In this document: positions 1 to 9,404 of the stretch, piece by piece
Layout of the letters: every line of letters begins with the position of its first letter
Position numbering within the stretch: the first letter of the stretch is position 1
Origin: Psychrobacter immobilis
Lineage (GTDB): Bacteria > Pseudomonadota > Gammaproteobacteria > Pseudomonadales > Moraxellaceae
NCBI GenBank assembly: GCA_904846145.1
Contig: CAJGZL010000001.1
Coordinates: forward strand, 3,038,001 to 3,102,000
DNA: 64,000 nucleotides
Direction of reading: 5' to 3'
The notes under the pieces: model-generated
The model's input: only the letters and a program-made list of their open reading frames with translations
Database searches by the model: none
Told to the model about the DNA's origin: nothing
Position numbers and translations under genes: made by a program

Positions 1-730
1 CAGAATCCAAACGCGCAGCATTAGCCGCCTCTGCCGCTTCCTTGTCCGCTGTAGCTTGAGCATTGGCTAACGAGGTCTCTTGACCGATAACAGATATGTT
101 TTTGTTCACCGCTGACATCTGAGAGTTGACTGAGCCCAAGCGATCGCTTAGCGCCACTAAACTATTATTGGCATTAAGAATAACGATAACGATAGCTATC
201 AGTAGCAAAACGCAAAAAATGGCAATAGCAGTAAGTATTCTATAAGTGTTGTTAGACTTTTCATCAAAGTTACCGGCCAATACCCTAGTGTTATTAGCAA
301 ATGCAGGCTCGGATATTTGATAAGTAGCTGTATTCTCGTAAGCTACCGTTGTTTTATTCTGCTTGGTTATTCTTTTGTTAGCTCTTGATTTATTAGCGTG
401 TGAAGAGTTATTGCGGTTACTGTCCGATGAATCGTCAAAAAAAGCCATTTCATCGTCGGATAGATCATCAGAACCATATAGATGATCATCAGAGATAGGG
501 CCGTGGGTTCTATTATTTGCAGTCGGTTTAGCTGTTACTGAGCGCTTGTCAGTACTCTCATCAGTCGGCTCTACTGCCAACTCAGACTTTCTGAAGTTCT
601 CACTCGCTAAAGTTTGCTTTAAATAACGCTCATAGACACTCAGACTCCTACTATTAATATTAAGCTTAATAGAGTCTTTATATAGCTCTGTACTATTGTC
701 AGGATTACGAGTATCGTCTGGAGAGGTCAT
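1..730 (-). CDS. Membrane-anchored coiled-coil-like protein, partial (C-terminus beyond left edge)
   Basis: Reading the minus strand from an ATG at 730 gives an uninterrupted frame to base 1, so at least 243 residues are present and the C-terminus is missing. The first about 160 residues are hydrophilic and rich in Ser, Asn and Asp, which suggests a disordered cytoplasmic part. One strongly hydrophobic segment follows at about residues 164-187, then an Ala/Asn/Gln/Ser-rich stretch (NSQMSAVNKN, ANAQATADKE) that looks like the start of a coiled coil. The topology resembles a single-pass inner-membrane protein with a periplasmic coiled coil. I do not recognise the family and assign no function. 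It is divergent from the LysR gene at 1329. Confidence 0.7.
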   Translation of the reverse strand, partial: MTSPDDTRNPDNSTELYKDSIKLNINSRSLSVYERYLKQTLASENFRKSELAVEPTDESTDKRSVTAKPTANNRTHGPISDDHLYGSDDLSDDEMAFFDDSSDSNRNNSSHANKSRANKRITKQNKTTVAYENTATYQISEPAFANNTRVLAGNFDEKSNNTYRILTAIAIFCVLLLIAIVIVILNANNSLVALSDRLGSVNSQMSAVNKNISVIGQETSLANAQATADKEAAEAANAARLDS

Positions 731-1107
731 AAAGTATTACCATAGCATTAGATGTCATTAAGGTTATGTAATTGTTAGTATTTCTCATAATACGGATGCT
801 TCAGTGTAGTCTGCAATCAGTTTTAGTATGAGCGCTACGATACAGTGACAAGCGGTCTTAAATAATACTAATAAGCTGCTATAGTCGAATGAAGCGCTAA
901 CAATCTGTTTAAAAACTAACAAACCGTTATGTTTATAATACTTGATCTGATCAATCTATAAATACTTAAAGCTATCATTACTGAAATCAAGTCGATAAGT
1001 CGATATTTTATACTTGATAGTAATTTATTCACACAAAGGCACACATGTGTATCAGTATAGATTATTGCTACATCATAACAATATTGTAAACAGACTGCTT
1101 ATATAAT

Positions 1108-1150
1108 TTCACTCTAAACTTAGCCTTATTGAGACTAAGTTCAGAGTGAA
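1108..1150. repeat. 16-bp inverted repeat, 11-nt loop
   Basis: The arms at 1108-1123 and 1135-1150 are complementary over 16 bp with a single G-T-type mismatch. Neither side is followed by a T-run, so it does not look like an intrinsic terminator. It could be a transcribed hairpin or a protein-binding site. Function unknown. Confidence 0.5.
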
Positions 1151-1237
1151 TGCAAAAAGTACGCTATACGGGTCAGTGTAATCGCCTGAATAAGCGCCTA
1201 GAAATATAATCGTACACTGTATTTCGCATTCGGCGCA

Positions 1238-1260
1238 TTGCATATACAGTATTTATGCAA
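1238..1260. promoter_or_regulatory. Candidate LysR operator (TTGCAT-N11-ATGCAA)
   Basis: A perfect dyad, TTGCAT and ATGCAA separated by 11 bases, lies 68 bp upstream of the LysR start codon. This matches the T-N11-A layout typical of LysR binding sites, and autoregulation is the simplest reading. The assignment to this regulator is inference. Confidence 0.45.
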
Positions 1261-1328
1261 AATATGAGTAAAGCATAATATAAACGTTAGTCAAGTATAA
1301 GCAAGATGTATGCCAAGGATATCATTAT

Positions 1329-2393
1329 ATGGACTTAAAGCAGCTCAATGCGTTTATCGCCATTGCCGATTTACAGAGCTTTAGTGCAGCGGCTAAGACT
1401 ACAAGGTTATCTCAGCCGAGTCTTAGCCGACTGCTAAAGCAGCTGGAGACTAGTCTTGGTGTCGAGCTCATCAATCGCTATCATAGACCCTTACAGTTAA
1501 CAGAAGCGGGTCTGTTCTTTTATGAAAAAGTGAGCGCGATACTCACAGAGCTTGAGACAGTGACCAACATGACTCAGCGGCTATCAGCGCCTGATACGGC
1601 ACTCAATATTGGCTTTGTACCCTCCGTCCTCTATGGTCTACTGCCAGAGGTTATCGCCACTCTTAAGCAACACAGCGCAGCTCATGAGCATCCTAATAGC
1701 AGCTCTGCTACTGATATCGAAGTGAACTTAAAAGATATTAGCTCATATCAACAAGTTGAGGCGCTAAAATCTGGCGAGATTGATGTGGGCTTTAGCCGCT
1801 TCGCCCACCAAGATCCATGGATTCAGCAGATACTACTGCGTCATGAGCGCTATGTAGTTGCGCTACCCAAATCTCACCCACAAGCTAATATCTCTGATCA
1901 TCGCTTGATTGATCTGGCTAATAATCGCTTGATTCTCTATCACCAAACCCACCTGCCCGCGCAAATACCTAATACTGATTCTGTTACTACGGCAATGACG
2001 CAAAACGCATCAGCACTGCAAAAAGATAAATCTATAAGGGAGCCTGCCAGCGCTATAAAGTCAACTTCAGCATCTACAGTGACTGAGCCTTTACTGAATT
2101 TATTTGCCCGATATAGCATCACGCCCTTTGCCACCACTAAAGTCAGTGATTTACAAGTCGCCTTAGGGCTAGTCGCGGCAGGTGTTGGTATTACTCTAGT
2201 ACCTGCCAGCTTACAGACCATGCGTACGGATCAGATTAGCTATCAGCGTTTGATTCACGAGAATGTCACCTCTCCTATTTATTTGCATACGCTAAAAGAC
2301 TTTAGTCATCCCAAAGTATCTGAGCTGCTAGAGGCTGTCTATAAAGTCTACGAAGCACGCGGTATTACTTATCGGCGTCAGCAGTTCATTTAG
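1329..2393 (+). CDS. LysR-family transcriptional regulator
   Basis: This is a 354-residue LysR-type DNA-binding regulator. The N-terminal winged HTH spans about residues 1-60 (FIAIADLQSFSAAAK, LSQPSLSRLLKQLE), followed by the linker helix and a periplasmic-binding-protein-like effector domain from about residue 93. The N-terminal half of the effector domain (NIGFVPSVLYGLLPEV) resembles the CatM/BenM group, whose members sense aromatic or carboxylic acids. The protein is about 50 residues longer than usual because of a Ser/Ala/Thr-rich insertion at about residues 214-252 in the effector domain. A Rho-independent terminator separates it from the downstream Nramp-like gene. The effector is unknown; control of the neighbouring transporter is plausible but only inferred. 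Confidence 0.85.
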   Translation: MDLKQLNAFIAIADLQSFSAAAKTTRLSQPSLSRLLKQLETSLGVELINRYHRPLQLTEAGLFFYEKVSAILTELETVTNMTQRLSAPDTALNIGFVPSVLYGLLPEVIATLKQHSAAHEHPNSSSATDIEVNLKDISSYQQVEALKSGEIDVGFSRFAHQDPWIQQILLRHERYVVALPKSHPQANISDHRLIDLANNRLILYHQTHLPAQIPNTDSVTTAMTQNASALQKDKSIREPASAIKSTSASTVTEPLLNLFARYSITPFATTKVSDLQVALGLVAAGVGITLVPASLQTMRTDQISYQRLIHENVTSPIYLHTLKDFSHPKVSELLEAVYKVYEARGITYRRQQFI

Positions 2394-2474
2394 AGACAAC
2401 TTATCTACAGTCAATGCTGATAGAGAAAATGATTCTAAAAGCTGGCATTAGTCACAAAAATTATTATTATCTTC

Positions 2475-2511
2475 AATGGCGCAAGCTGTGATAGAGTTAG
2501 CGCCATTTTTT
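2475..2511 (+). terminator. Intrinsic terminator after the LysR gene
   Basis: An 8-bp perfect stem (AATGGCGC/GCGCCATT, 2475-2482 with 2500-2507) is followed directly by a run of Ts. It separates the LysR gene from the transporter gene. Confidence 0.75.
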
Positions 2512-2552
2512 GGTCTGTATTTAATTTTTAATTGGTAATAACTAATGGCCGG

Positions 2553-2572
2553 CTTACACAAATGAGTGTGAG
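2553..2572. promoter_or_regulatory. Inverted repeat just upstream of the Nramp-like gene
   Basis: CTTACAC and GTGTGAG, separated by 6 bases, form a near-perfect dyad about 27 bp upstream of the start codon at 2599. It could be an operator or an mRNA 5' hairpin. Evidence is limited to the symmetry and position. Confidence 0.3.
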
Positions 2573-2598
2573 TTTGCCACCTTTACATTGAGGTACTC

Positions 2599-3885
2599 AT
2601 GACCACACAACGAATCAACACTACAGATAGCAGTAACCAAACTGCTAACGCTACGCAAGAAGGCTTTAGCTGGCGTATCTTTGGGCCTGGCATCTTAATG
2701 GCGACGGCCGCTATTGGTGGCTCACACCTGATTTCATCGACCCAAGCAGGTGCTATCTATGGCTGGCAGCTGGCTATTATGATTATTTTAGCCAATGTCT
2801 TTAAGTACCCGTTTTTTCGTTTTGGTACAGACTATGTCTACGATACTGGTGAGAGCCTGATCGCAGGTTATGCCAAACGCTCAAAAGCTTATCTTTGGAT
2901 ATACTTTCTGCTGTCTATTTTGTCAGCAGTCATCAGCACAGGCGCAGTATCTCTGATTGCTGCGGTGATATTGGGCTTTATGCTGCCCGCCTCTATAGGC
3001 TTATCCACTATTCCACTAGCATTGATAGTCACCGCAGTATGTTGGGTGTTCTTAATAGCAGGTCATTACAAATTGCTCGATGGAGTGACCAAGTGGATTA
3101 TGATCGCTCTCACCACAGCGACCTTAGCAGCAGTCATCATCGCTGCTGGCAAGCCGACGGTAGTCACCGCTGATTTTATAGCGACTTCTCCTTGGAATTT
3201 GGCAACTTTAGGCTTTATCGTCGCGCTTATGGGCTGGATGCCAGCACCGCTTGAGTTTGCCGCTATTACCTCAATGTGGACGTCAGCTAAGCGCAAAACG
3301 GACAATACCACTAAGCGCCAAGGCTTATTAGATTTTAATGTCGGCTATTCAATCTCTGCTATTTTGGCATTATTCTTCTTGGCATTAGGAGTATTCGTAC
3401 AATACGGCTCTGGTCAAGAGATTCAGATTGCAGGCGGCGCATACATCGATCAGCTAATCAGTATGTATACCAATACCATTGGCGAATGGTCTAGACTGCT
3501 AGTCGCCTTTGTCGCCTTTATGTGTATGTTCGGTACTACGATTACTTGCGCTGATGGTTACGGTCGCGCTAATGCTGAGTGCTGGCGGTTGATCAAAGGG
3601 GATAGTGAAATTAATAAAAAGCAAGTCGCCTTTTGGACCACTTATGCGATCGGTGGCGGATTGATTATTATCAGCTTTTTTGCAGGACAGTTAGGCTCTA
3701 TGCTGAAATTTGCCATGATATCCGCTTTTGTCTCCGCGCCTATCTTTGGTTGGCTTAATTACTCACTAGTACGCAAGCATCAGAAGCTATCCGTAGCTAT
3801 GAATGCCCTCTCCATTGCAGGGTTGCTATTTTTGGGTGGCTTCGCTCTATTGTTCTTAGCCAATCTTGCTGGCGTATTTGCTTAA
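2599..3885 (+). CDS. Nramp (SLC11)-like transporter lacking canonical metal-site motifs
   Basis: A 428-residue integral membrane protein with about 11 hydrophobic segments and an overall Nramp/SLC11-type layout (FGPGILMATAAIGG start, FKYPFFRFG after TM2). Classical Nramp proteins bind the metal through a DPGN motif in TM1 and MPH in TM6. Here the TM1 site reads TAAIGGSHL (about residues 36-44) and TM6 reads MPA (214-216), so the Asp, the Asn and the His are all missing. The protein is therefore probably an Nramp-related transporter with a different substrate, which I cannot name. The gene stands alone between two terminators, downstream of a LysR regulator. Confidence 0.75.
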   Translation: MTTQRINTTDSSNQTANATQEGFSWRIFGPGILMATAAIGGSHLISSTQAGAIYGWQLAIMIILANVFKYPFFRFGTDYVYDTGESLIAGYAKRSKAYLWIYFLLSILSAVISTGAVSLIAAVILGFMLPASIGLSTIPLALIVTAVCWVFLIAGHYKLLDGVTKWIMIALTTATLAAVIIAAGKPTVVTADFIATSPWNLATLGFIVALMGWMPAPLEFAAITSMWTSAKRKTDNTTKRQGLLDFNVGYSISAILALFFLALGVFVQYGSGQEIQIAGGAYIDQLISMYTNTIGEWSRLLVAFVAFMCMFGTTITCADGYGRANAECWRLIKGDSEINKKQVAFWTTYAIGGGLIIISFFAGQLGSMLKFAMISAFVSAPIFGWLNYSLVRKHQKLSVAMNALSIAGLLFLGGFALLFLANLAGVFA

Positions 3886-3947
3886 AGCTGCTATCGAAAC
3901 ACGCTTAGCGAAAACCTTCTCTATACGTCATACGTCAGTATAAGAAG

Positions 3948-3982
3948 AAGCCTTCACAACTTTAATTATGAGGGCTTTTTTA
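3948..3982 (+). terminator. Intrinsic terminator after the Nramp-like gene
   Basis: AAGCCTTCA pairs with TGAGGGCTT (one G-T pair) around a 12-nt loop and is followed by six Ts. Confidence 0.7.
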
Positions 3983-4360
3983 TACCTTGTTATTATGTAA
4001 ATGACACTAAAAGAGTTAACTAGCCAATTTCAGGTACACCAATTTGTAACTAAATATGTCAAAAACTATCTGAGATTCTAATTCAGTTTTATTAATATGA
4101 ATAATAGACTTAGTAAATTAAGACAATATAGATAGCACTATTCATAAATAAGATAGTTGTAGTAATATTAATTAGTTATTTTAAATTATATTGATTAAAG
4201 CTTTTAAGTTTACCTTTAAAAGTTGGCTCATTACCTATACTCTAAAGCTATATAAGCGTCAGAGATAGAGCCAAAGATAGAAAGATAAATAGTGCTGATA
4301 AACGATACCGACGCTCAAACCTTTTTTATTATTATCTTAAAATCATATAGGGATTATAGA
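3983..4360. other. AT-rich region upstream of prpB
   Basis: About 380 bp of very AT-rich DNA with no believable ORF. It must hold the prpB promoter, but I see no clear -35/-10 pair or operator. No gntR- or prpR-type regulator gene adjoins it. Confidence 0.5.
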
Positions 4361-5254
4361 ATGACTTCATCTTCAGCAGGCGCACGCTTTCGCAGTGCAA
4401 TGCAACAACAGAACGCTAATAACGCACCACTACAAATCGTTGGTACAATCAATGCCTATACGGCAATGATGGCGACTCAAGCAGGTCATCAAGCGCTGTA
4501 CCTATCTGGCGCTGGCGTGGCAAATGCCTCATTTGGCTTACCTGATTTGGGCATGACAAGCCTTGATAATGTGTTAGAGGACGCGCGCCGTATTACTGAT
4601 GCAGTAGATACACCATTACTAGTCGATATCGATACAGGCTTTGGTGGCGCATTTAACATCGCGCAAACTGTGCGTAAGATGGAGAAAGCAGGCGTCGCCG
4701 CGGTACATATCGAAGACCAAGTCGCTCAAAAGCGCTGTGGTCACCGCCCTAATAAAGAAATCGTCAGCATTACTGAAATGGTTGATCGTCTAAAAGCGGC
4801 TATGGATGCCAAAACCGATCCAGATTTTGTCGTTATGGCGCGCACCGATGCCTTATCAGTCGAAGGCTTAGATGCCGCGGTTGAGCGCGCGGTTGCATTC
4901 CAAGAAGCTGGTGCGGATATGATCTTTGCTGAGGCCTTGACCGATATCGAGATGTATCGCAAGTTTACCGACGTATTGGATATTCCAGTACTGGCTAATA
5001 TGACTGAGTTTGGTCAGACTGATCTTTATACTACTGAGCAGCTGCATAGCGTTGGTGTTGATATGGTGCTTTACCCGCTGTCAGCGTTTCGTGCGATGAA
5101 TAAAGCCGCATTCAATGTTTATCAGCATATTTTGGCTGACGGTACTCAAGAAAACGTCGTCGATACTATGCAAACCCGTATGGAGCTGTATGACTTCTTG
5201 AACTATCATGAATTTGAGCAGACTTTGGACAAATTATTTGCTGATAAAAAGTAA
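4361..5254 (+). CDS. prpB: 2-methylisocitrate lyase
   Basis: PrpB cleaves 2-methylisocitrate to pyruvate and succinate, the last step of the 2-methylcitrate cycle for propionyl-CoA disposal. The 297-residue protein is of the isocitrate lyase/PEP mutase superfamily. The signature KRCGH carries the catalytic Cys at about residue 126, and VDIDTGFGG supplies Mg-binding Asp residues. I chose the ATG at 4361, which opens [10 protein letters not shown] and lies just after an AGGG ribosome site. An upstream in-frame ATG at 4292 would add 23 residues unlike PrpB. It is the first gene of prpB-prpC-acnD, with a 67-bp gap to prpC. Confidence 0.95.
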   Translation: MTSSSAGARFRSAMQQQNANNAPLQIVGTINAYTAMMATQAGHQALYLSGAGVANASFGLPDLGMTSLDNVLEDARRITDAVDTPLLVDIDTGFGGAFNIAQTVRKMEKAGVAAVHIEDQVAQKRCGHRPNKEIVSITEMVDRLKAAMDAKTDPDFVVMARTDALSVEGLDAAVERAVAFQEAGADMIFAEALTDIEMYRKFTDVLDIPVLANMTEFGQTDLYTTEQLHSVGVDMVLYPLSAFRAMNKAAFNVYQHILADGTQENVVDTMQTRMELYDFLNYHEFEQTLDKLFADKK

Positions 5255-5321
5255 AGCCTTACCCTTAAAACTGTAGTATTAAAACCGTAACACCCCAAAA
5301 GCCACCAAAAAGGAATGTATC

Positions 5322-6449
5322 ATGGCAGCACAAAAGGAACTATCAGGCGCAGGACTACGCGGACAAGTTGCAGGCAAGACCGCTCTATCTACCGTTGGCA
5401 AATCAGGCTCAGGTCTGACTTATCGCGGTTATGATGTTTCGGACTTGGCAGACAAATGCATCTTTGAAGAAGTGGCCTACTTGCTACTTTATGGCAACTT
5501 GCCTACTCAAAGCGAATTGGACGCTTATCAAGCTAAGCTCAAAACTTTGCGCGGTCTACCGCAAGCGCTCAAAGACGTGCTTGAGCGTATTCCAGCGGAG
5601 GCGCATCCGATGGATGTACTACGTACAGGTTGCTCTATGCTGGGTAACCTTGAGACCGAAACGGACTTTGAGCAAGAGAATGATAAGACGGATCGGATGC
5701 TAGCTGTATTCCCTTCTATCATCAACTATTGGTATCGCTTTACTCACGACAACGTGCAAATCGAAACCGAAACTGATGATGACACTATTGGTGGTCACTT
5801 TTTGCATCTGCTAAAGGGTGAAAAGCCAAACGAGCTACATACTAAGGTGATGAATATCTCGCTTATCCTGTATGCCGAGCACGAGTTTAACGCTTCGACC
5901 TTTACCGCCCGTGTCTGTGCCTCTACCCTATCTGATATTCACTCTTGTATCACAGGTGCTATTGGTTCACTACGTGGTAACTTGCATGGCGGCGCGAATG
6001 AAGCGGCTATGGATATGATTCAAGACTTTAAATCGCCTGATGAAGCTGAAGAAGAGATGATGGCAATGCTGGCGCGTAAAGATAAAATTATGGGCTTTGG
6101 TCATGCCATCTATAGCGAGTCTGATCCGCGTAACGTCATTATCAAGAAATGGGCTGAAAAACTAGCTGACGATGTTGGTGACACGGTGCTATACCCTGTA
6201 TCGGTACGCTGTGAAGAAGTCATGTGGCGCGAGAAAAAACTGTTCTGTAATGCAGACTTCTTCCATGCCTCAACCTACAACTTTATGGGTATTCCAACCA
6301 AGCTATTCACACCTATCTTTGTCTGTTCACGCTTAACAGGTTGGGCCGCTCACGTGTTTGAGCAGCGTGCGAATAATCGTATCATTCGCCCAAGTGCGGA
6401 ATATATCGGTGAAGAGCCAAGAGACGTGCCTGATATTAGTGCGCGTTAA
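5322..6449 (+). CDS. prpC: 2-methylcitrate synthase
   Basis: PrpC condenses propionyl-CoA with oxaloacetate to 2-methylcitrate. The 375-residue protein is a compact type I citrate synthase, close to the usual PrpC size of about 380. The citrate synthase motifs NLHGGANEAAM and MGFGHAIY hold the substrate-binding and catalytic His residues, and the N-terminal LTYRGYDVSDLA is typical of the short citrate synthase/PrpC group. An AAGGA site lies 8 bases before the ATG. Placement between prpB and acnD makes methylcitrate rather than citrate synthase the likely activity. Confidence 0.95.
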   Translation: MAAQKELSGAGLRGQVAGKTALSTVGKSGSGLTYRGYDVSDLADKCIFEEVAYLLLYGNLPTQSELDAYQAKLKTLRGLPQALKDVLERIPAEAHPMDVLRTGCSMLGNLETETDFEQENDKTDRMLAVFPSIINYWYRFTHDNVQIETETDDDTIGGHFLHLLKGEKPNELHTKVMNISLILYAEHEFNASTFTARVCASTLSDIHSCITGAIGSLRGNLHGGANEAAMDMIQDFKSPDEAEEEMMAMLARKDKIMGFGHAIYSESDPRNVIIKKWAEKLADDVGDTVLYPVSVRCEEVMWREKKLFCNADFFHASTYNFMGIPTKLFTPIFVCSRLTGWAAHVFEQRANNRIIRPSAEYIGEEPRDVPDISAR

Positions 6450-6473
6450 GTTTTGAGTTGATTAAGTAAAGTT

Positions 6474-6548
6474 GAGTTGTAGGGTGTGCCGTGCGCACCA
6501 ATTGTTAAATATCTTTTTCGATGGTGCGCTGGGCGCACCCTACAACTC
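6474..6548. repeat. Long imperfect palindrome (REP-like) between prpC and acnD
   Basis: The arms begin GAGTTGTAGGGTG at 6474 and end CACCCTACAACTC at 6548. They pair for about 27 bp with a few mismatches around a loop of about 20 nt. The GC-rich core (GGTGCGC/GCGCACC) contrasts with the AT-rich surroundings. Such GTAGGGTGCGC palindromes are common interspersed elements in gammaproteobacteria. Transcribed, it would be a strong intercistronic hairpin. No T-run follows, so it is unlikely to be a simple terminator. Confidence 0.7.
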
Positions 6549-6668
6549 CTCTCTTATTTTCATATAGTTTTTTTAGCAAAGTTTGATTTAATCGATAACA
6601 ACTTTACTAAAAGAATTACCCTTTCTTATATAAACCCATTCCAATCAGCTAACTGCCAAAGGTGACCT

Positions 6669-9326
6669 ATGGACAATGCTCTAGTACAACCGATGAATGA
6701 CCAATTTAAAAAGCCCCTACCTGATACTGAGCTGTATTATTTTGACACTCGTGAAGCCGTTGAAAATATTCAAGCGGGCGCGTATGACAAGCTCCCGTTC
6801 TGCTCAAAAGTGCTGTGCGAAAACTTAGTACGCCGTTGCCCACCAGAGGATTTAACCGCGGCTCTTAAACAGCATATCGAAGGTAAGCAAGACTTGGATT
6901 TTCCCTGGTACCCTGCGCGCGTGGTATGTCATGATATCTTAGGTCAGACCGCCTTTGTCGATTTGGCTGGTCTACGTGATGCTATCGCTGAACAAGGTGG
7001 TGATCCGTCTAAAGTAAATCCTATTGTCCCAACGCAATTAATCGTTGATCACTCTTTAGCCGTAGAACATGCAGGCTTTGAAGAAAACGCCTTCGAGAAA
7101 AACCGCGCGATTGAAGAGCGCCGTAACGATGACCGTTTTCACTTTATCAACTGGTGCGAGTATGCCTTTGATAACGTTAACGTCGTACCGCCTGGTAACG
7201 GCATCATGCATCAAATCAACCTTGAAAAAATGTCACCCGTCGTGCAAGTGGTGCAAAATAAAGCGGGCGAGCAAGTGGCTTTTGCTGATACCTTAGTCGG
7301 CACCGACAGCCATACGCCTATGGTTGATGCGCTTGGCGTTATCTCTATCGGTGTTGGCGGCTTAGAGGCTGAAAGCGTTATGCTAGGCAATCCCTCTTAC
7401 ATGCGCCTGCCTGATTACGTTGGGGTGAAATTAACCGGTAAATTACAAAAAGGCATTACGGGTACGGATTTAGTCCTCGCGATGACTGAGTTCTTACGCG
7501 ATGCTGGCGTGGTATCGACTTATATTGAATTCTTCGGTGAAGGCGCACGTAACCTAACTGTTGGTGACCGCGCTTCTATCTCTAATATGACCCCTGAATA
7601 TGGCGCAACTGCTGCGATGTTCTATATTGATGAGCAAACTATTGACTATTTACGCCTGACAGGCCGTAGTGAAGATCAAATTAAATTAGTCGAGCAATAT
7701 GCCAAGCAAGTTGGTCTATGGGCTGATGGCATGGAAAATGCCGAATACGCGCGCGTCTTAGAGTTTGATTTATCCGCAGTTGTGCGTAACTTAGCAGGCC
7801 CATCGCGTCCACATGCGAGGGTTTCAACGACGGATTTAGTCGCAAAAGGTATCGCCCACGCGCCTGAGAACAAATTACCCGAGCCAAAAGACGGTATGAT
7901 GCCAGATGGCGCAGTTATTATTGCGGCTATCACTAGCTGTACTAACACTTCAAATCCACGCAATATGGTAGCTGCTGGCCTAGTAGCCCGTAATGCTAAC
8001 GCCAAAGGTCTACTGCGTAAGCCTTGGGTGAAGTCATCACTCGCGCCTGGCTCTAAAACGGTTAAGATGTACTTAGAAGAAGCAGGACTAATGCCAGAGC
8101 TACAAGAGATTGGCTTTGATGTGGTTGGTTTTGCTTGCACCACTTGTAACGGTATGAGCGGCGCACTTGATCCTGACATCGAAAAAGAAATCATTGACAA
8201 TGATCTATTTACCACGGCGGTATTATCAGGTAACCGTAACTTTGATGGGCGTATTCATCCGTATGCCAAGCAAGCATTTTTAGCATCACCACCATTAGTT
8301 ATCGCTTATGCTATCGCCGGTAATATTCGCTTTGATATTGAAAAGGATTCGCTCGGCCAAGACCAAGATGGCAATGACGTTTATCTAAAAGATATCTGGT
8401 TCGACGATGAAGAGGTCGATGCTATCGTTGCGGCAGCGGTGAAGCCTGAACAGTTCAATGCGGTTTATATTCCGATGTTTGACGAGGCCAAAAAAGATGC
8501 TGGTAAAGCATTGAGCCCTCTTTATAACTGGCGCGAGCAAACCACTTATATCCGTCGTCCGCCCTATTGGGAAGGCGCGATGGCAGCGATGAATAAGCTC
8601 ACAGGCATGCGTCCATTAGCGGTACTTGGTGACAACATCACTACCGATCATATGTCACCATCGAATGCTATCTTAGGCGAATCTGCTGCTGGCGAGTATC
8701 TTGATACGATGGGATTGCCTGCGGAAGACTACAACTCGTACGCTACCCATCGCGGCGATCACTTAACTGCTCAGCGTGCCACTTTTGCTAATCCAAAATT
8801 GCTTAATGAGATGGTACGTGACGCAGATGGAGAAGTTATCCAAGGCTCATTAGCTCGCGTTGAGCCCGAAGGTGAAGTCATGCGTATGTGGGAAGCGATT
8901 GAAACCTACATGAACCGCGATCAGCCACTTATCATCATCGCAGGTGATGGTTATGGTCAAGGCTCAAGCCGTGACTGGGCTGCCAAAGGGGTTCGTTTAG
9001 CGGGTGTTGAAGTGGTCGTTGCTGAGGACTTTGAACGTATCCATCGTCAAAACTTAGTCGGTATGGGTGCACTCCCCGTTCAGTTCAAAGAAGGCGTCAA
9101 CCGCAACACGCTAAACATCGATGGTACCGAAGTATTCGATATCGAAGGTGAAGTATCGGCGGGTGGTGATATGACGCTAGTCATTCATCGTAAGGACGGA
9201 AGCGTCGATAAAGCGCCCGTTATCTGCCGCTTAGACACTGCTGATGAAGTCAAAATGTATAACGCTGGTGGTATGCTGCAACGTTTCGCTAAAGAGTTTA
9301 TCGATGGGACATTAGATATGGCTTAG
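6669..9326 (+). CDS. acnD: Fe/S-dependent 2-methylcitrate dehydratase
   Basis: AcnD is an aconitase-family [4Fe-4S] enzyme that dehydrates 2-methylcitrate to a 2-methylaconitate isomer, which PrpF then converts for the next hydratase. The protein is 885 residues, the usual AcnD length. Cluster ligands are visible as Cys424 (TSCTNTSNP) and Cys490/Cys493 (CTTCNGMSG). The swivel domain carries GDNITTDHMSPSN and GYGQGSSRDWA. The N-terminus (PLPDTELYYFD) is AcnD-like rather than AcnA-like. An AAAGGTG ribosome site precedes the ATG. The gene ends in a terminator, so its usual partner prpF is not obviously co-transcribed with it. Confidence 0.95.
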   Translation: MDNALVQPMNDQFKKPLPDTELYYFDTREAVENIQAGAYDKLPFCSKVLCENLVRRCPPEDLTAALKQHIEGKQDLDFPWYPARVVCHDILGQTAFVDLAGLRDAIAEQGGDPSKVNPIVPTQLIVDHSLAVEHAGFEENAFEKNRAIEERRNDDRFHFINWCEYAFDNVNVVPPGNGIMHQINLEKMSPVVQVVQNKAGEQVAFADTLVGTDSHTPMVDALGVISIGVGGLEAESVMLGNPSYMRLPDYVGVKLTGKLQKGITGTDLVLAMTEFLRDAGVVSTYIEFFGEGARNLTVGDRASISNMTPEYGATAAMFYIDEQTIDYLRLTGRSEDQIKLVEQYAKQVGLWADGMENAEYARVLEFDLSAVVRNLAGPSRPHARVSTTDLVAKGIAHAPENKLPEPKDGMMPDGAVIIAAITSCTNTSNPRNMVAAGLVARNANAKGLLRKPWVKSSLAPGSKTVKMYLEEAGLMPELQEIGFDVVGFACTTCNGMSGALDPDIEKEIIDNDLFTTAVLSGNRNFDGRIHPYAKQAFLASPPLVIAYAIAGNIRFDIEKDSLGQDQDGNDVYLKDIWFDDEEVDAIVAAAVKPEQFNAVYIPMFDEAKKDAGKALSPLYNWREQTTYIRRPPYWEGAMAAMNKLTGMRPLAVLGDNITTDHMSPSNAILGESAAGEYLDTMGLPAEDYNSYATHRGDHLTAQRATFANPKLLNEMVRDADGEVIQGSLARVEPEGEVMRMWEAIETYMNRDQPLIIIAGDGYGQGSSRDWAAKGVRLAGVEVVVAEDFERIHRQNLVGMGALPVQFKEGVNRNTLNIDGTEVFDIEGEVSAGGDMTLVIHRKDGSVDKAPVICRLDTADEVKMYNAGGMLQRFAKEFIDGTLDMA

Positions 9327-9361
9327 GTTTTTAATATTCTAAGCCGGTAATTAAAAAAGAG

Positions 9362-9397
9362 CCGATGTTGTATAGTTTATATGGCATCGGTTTTTTT
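9362..9397 (+). terminator. Intrinsic terminator after acnD
   Basis: GCCGATG pairs with CATCGG(T) around a loop of about 17 nt and is followed by seven Ts. Upstream As can extend the stem. It closes the prpB-prpC-acnD unit. Confidence 0.75.
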
Positions 9398-9404
9398 ATG
9401 TATA

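Larger units (their letters stand above)
731..1328. other. Divergent intergenic region with inverted repeats
   Basis: About 600 bp between two divergent genes. It is AT-rich, with no convincing ORF. It holds a long inverted repeat at 1108-1150 and a LysR-type palindrome at 1238-1260 (listed separately). I see nothing else in it. Confidence 0.6.

Noticed and set aside
7676..8215. 179-codon minus-strand frame inside acnD
   Set aside because: Antisense shadow of a fully motif-supported AcnD.
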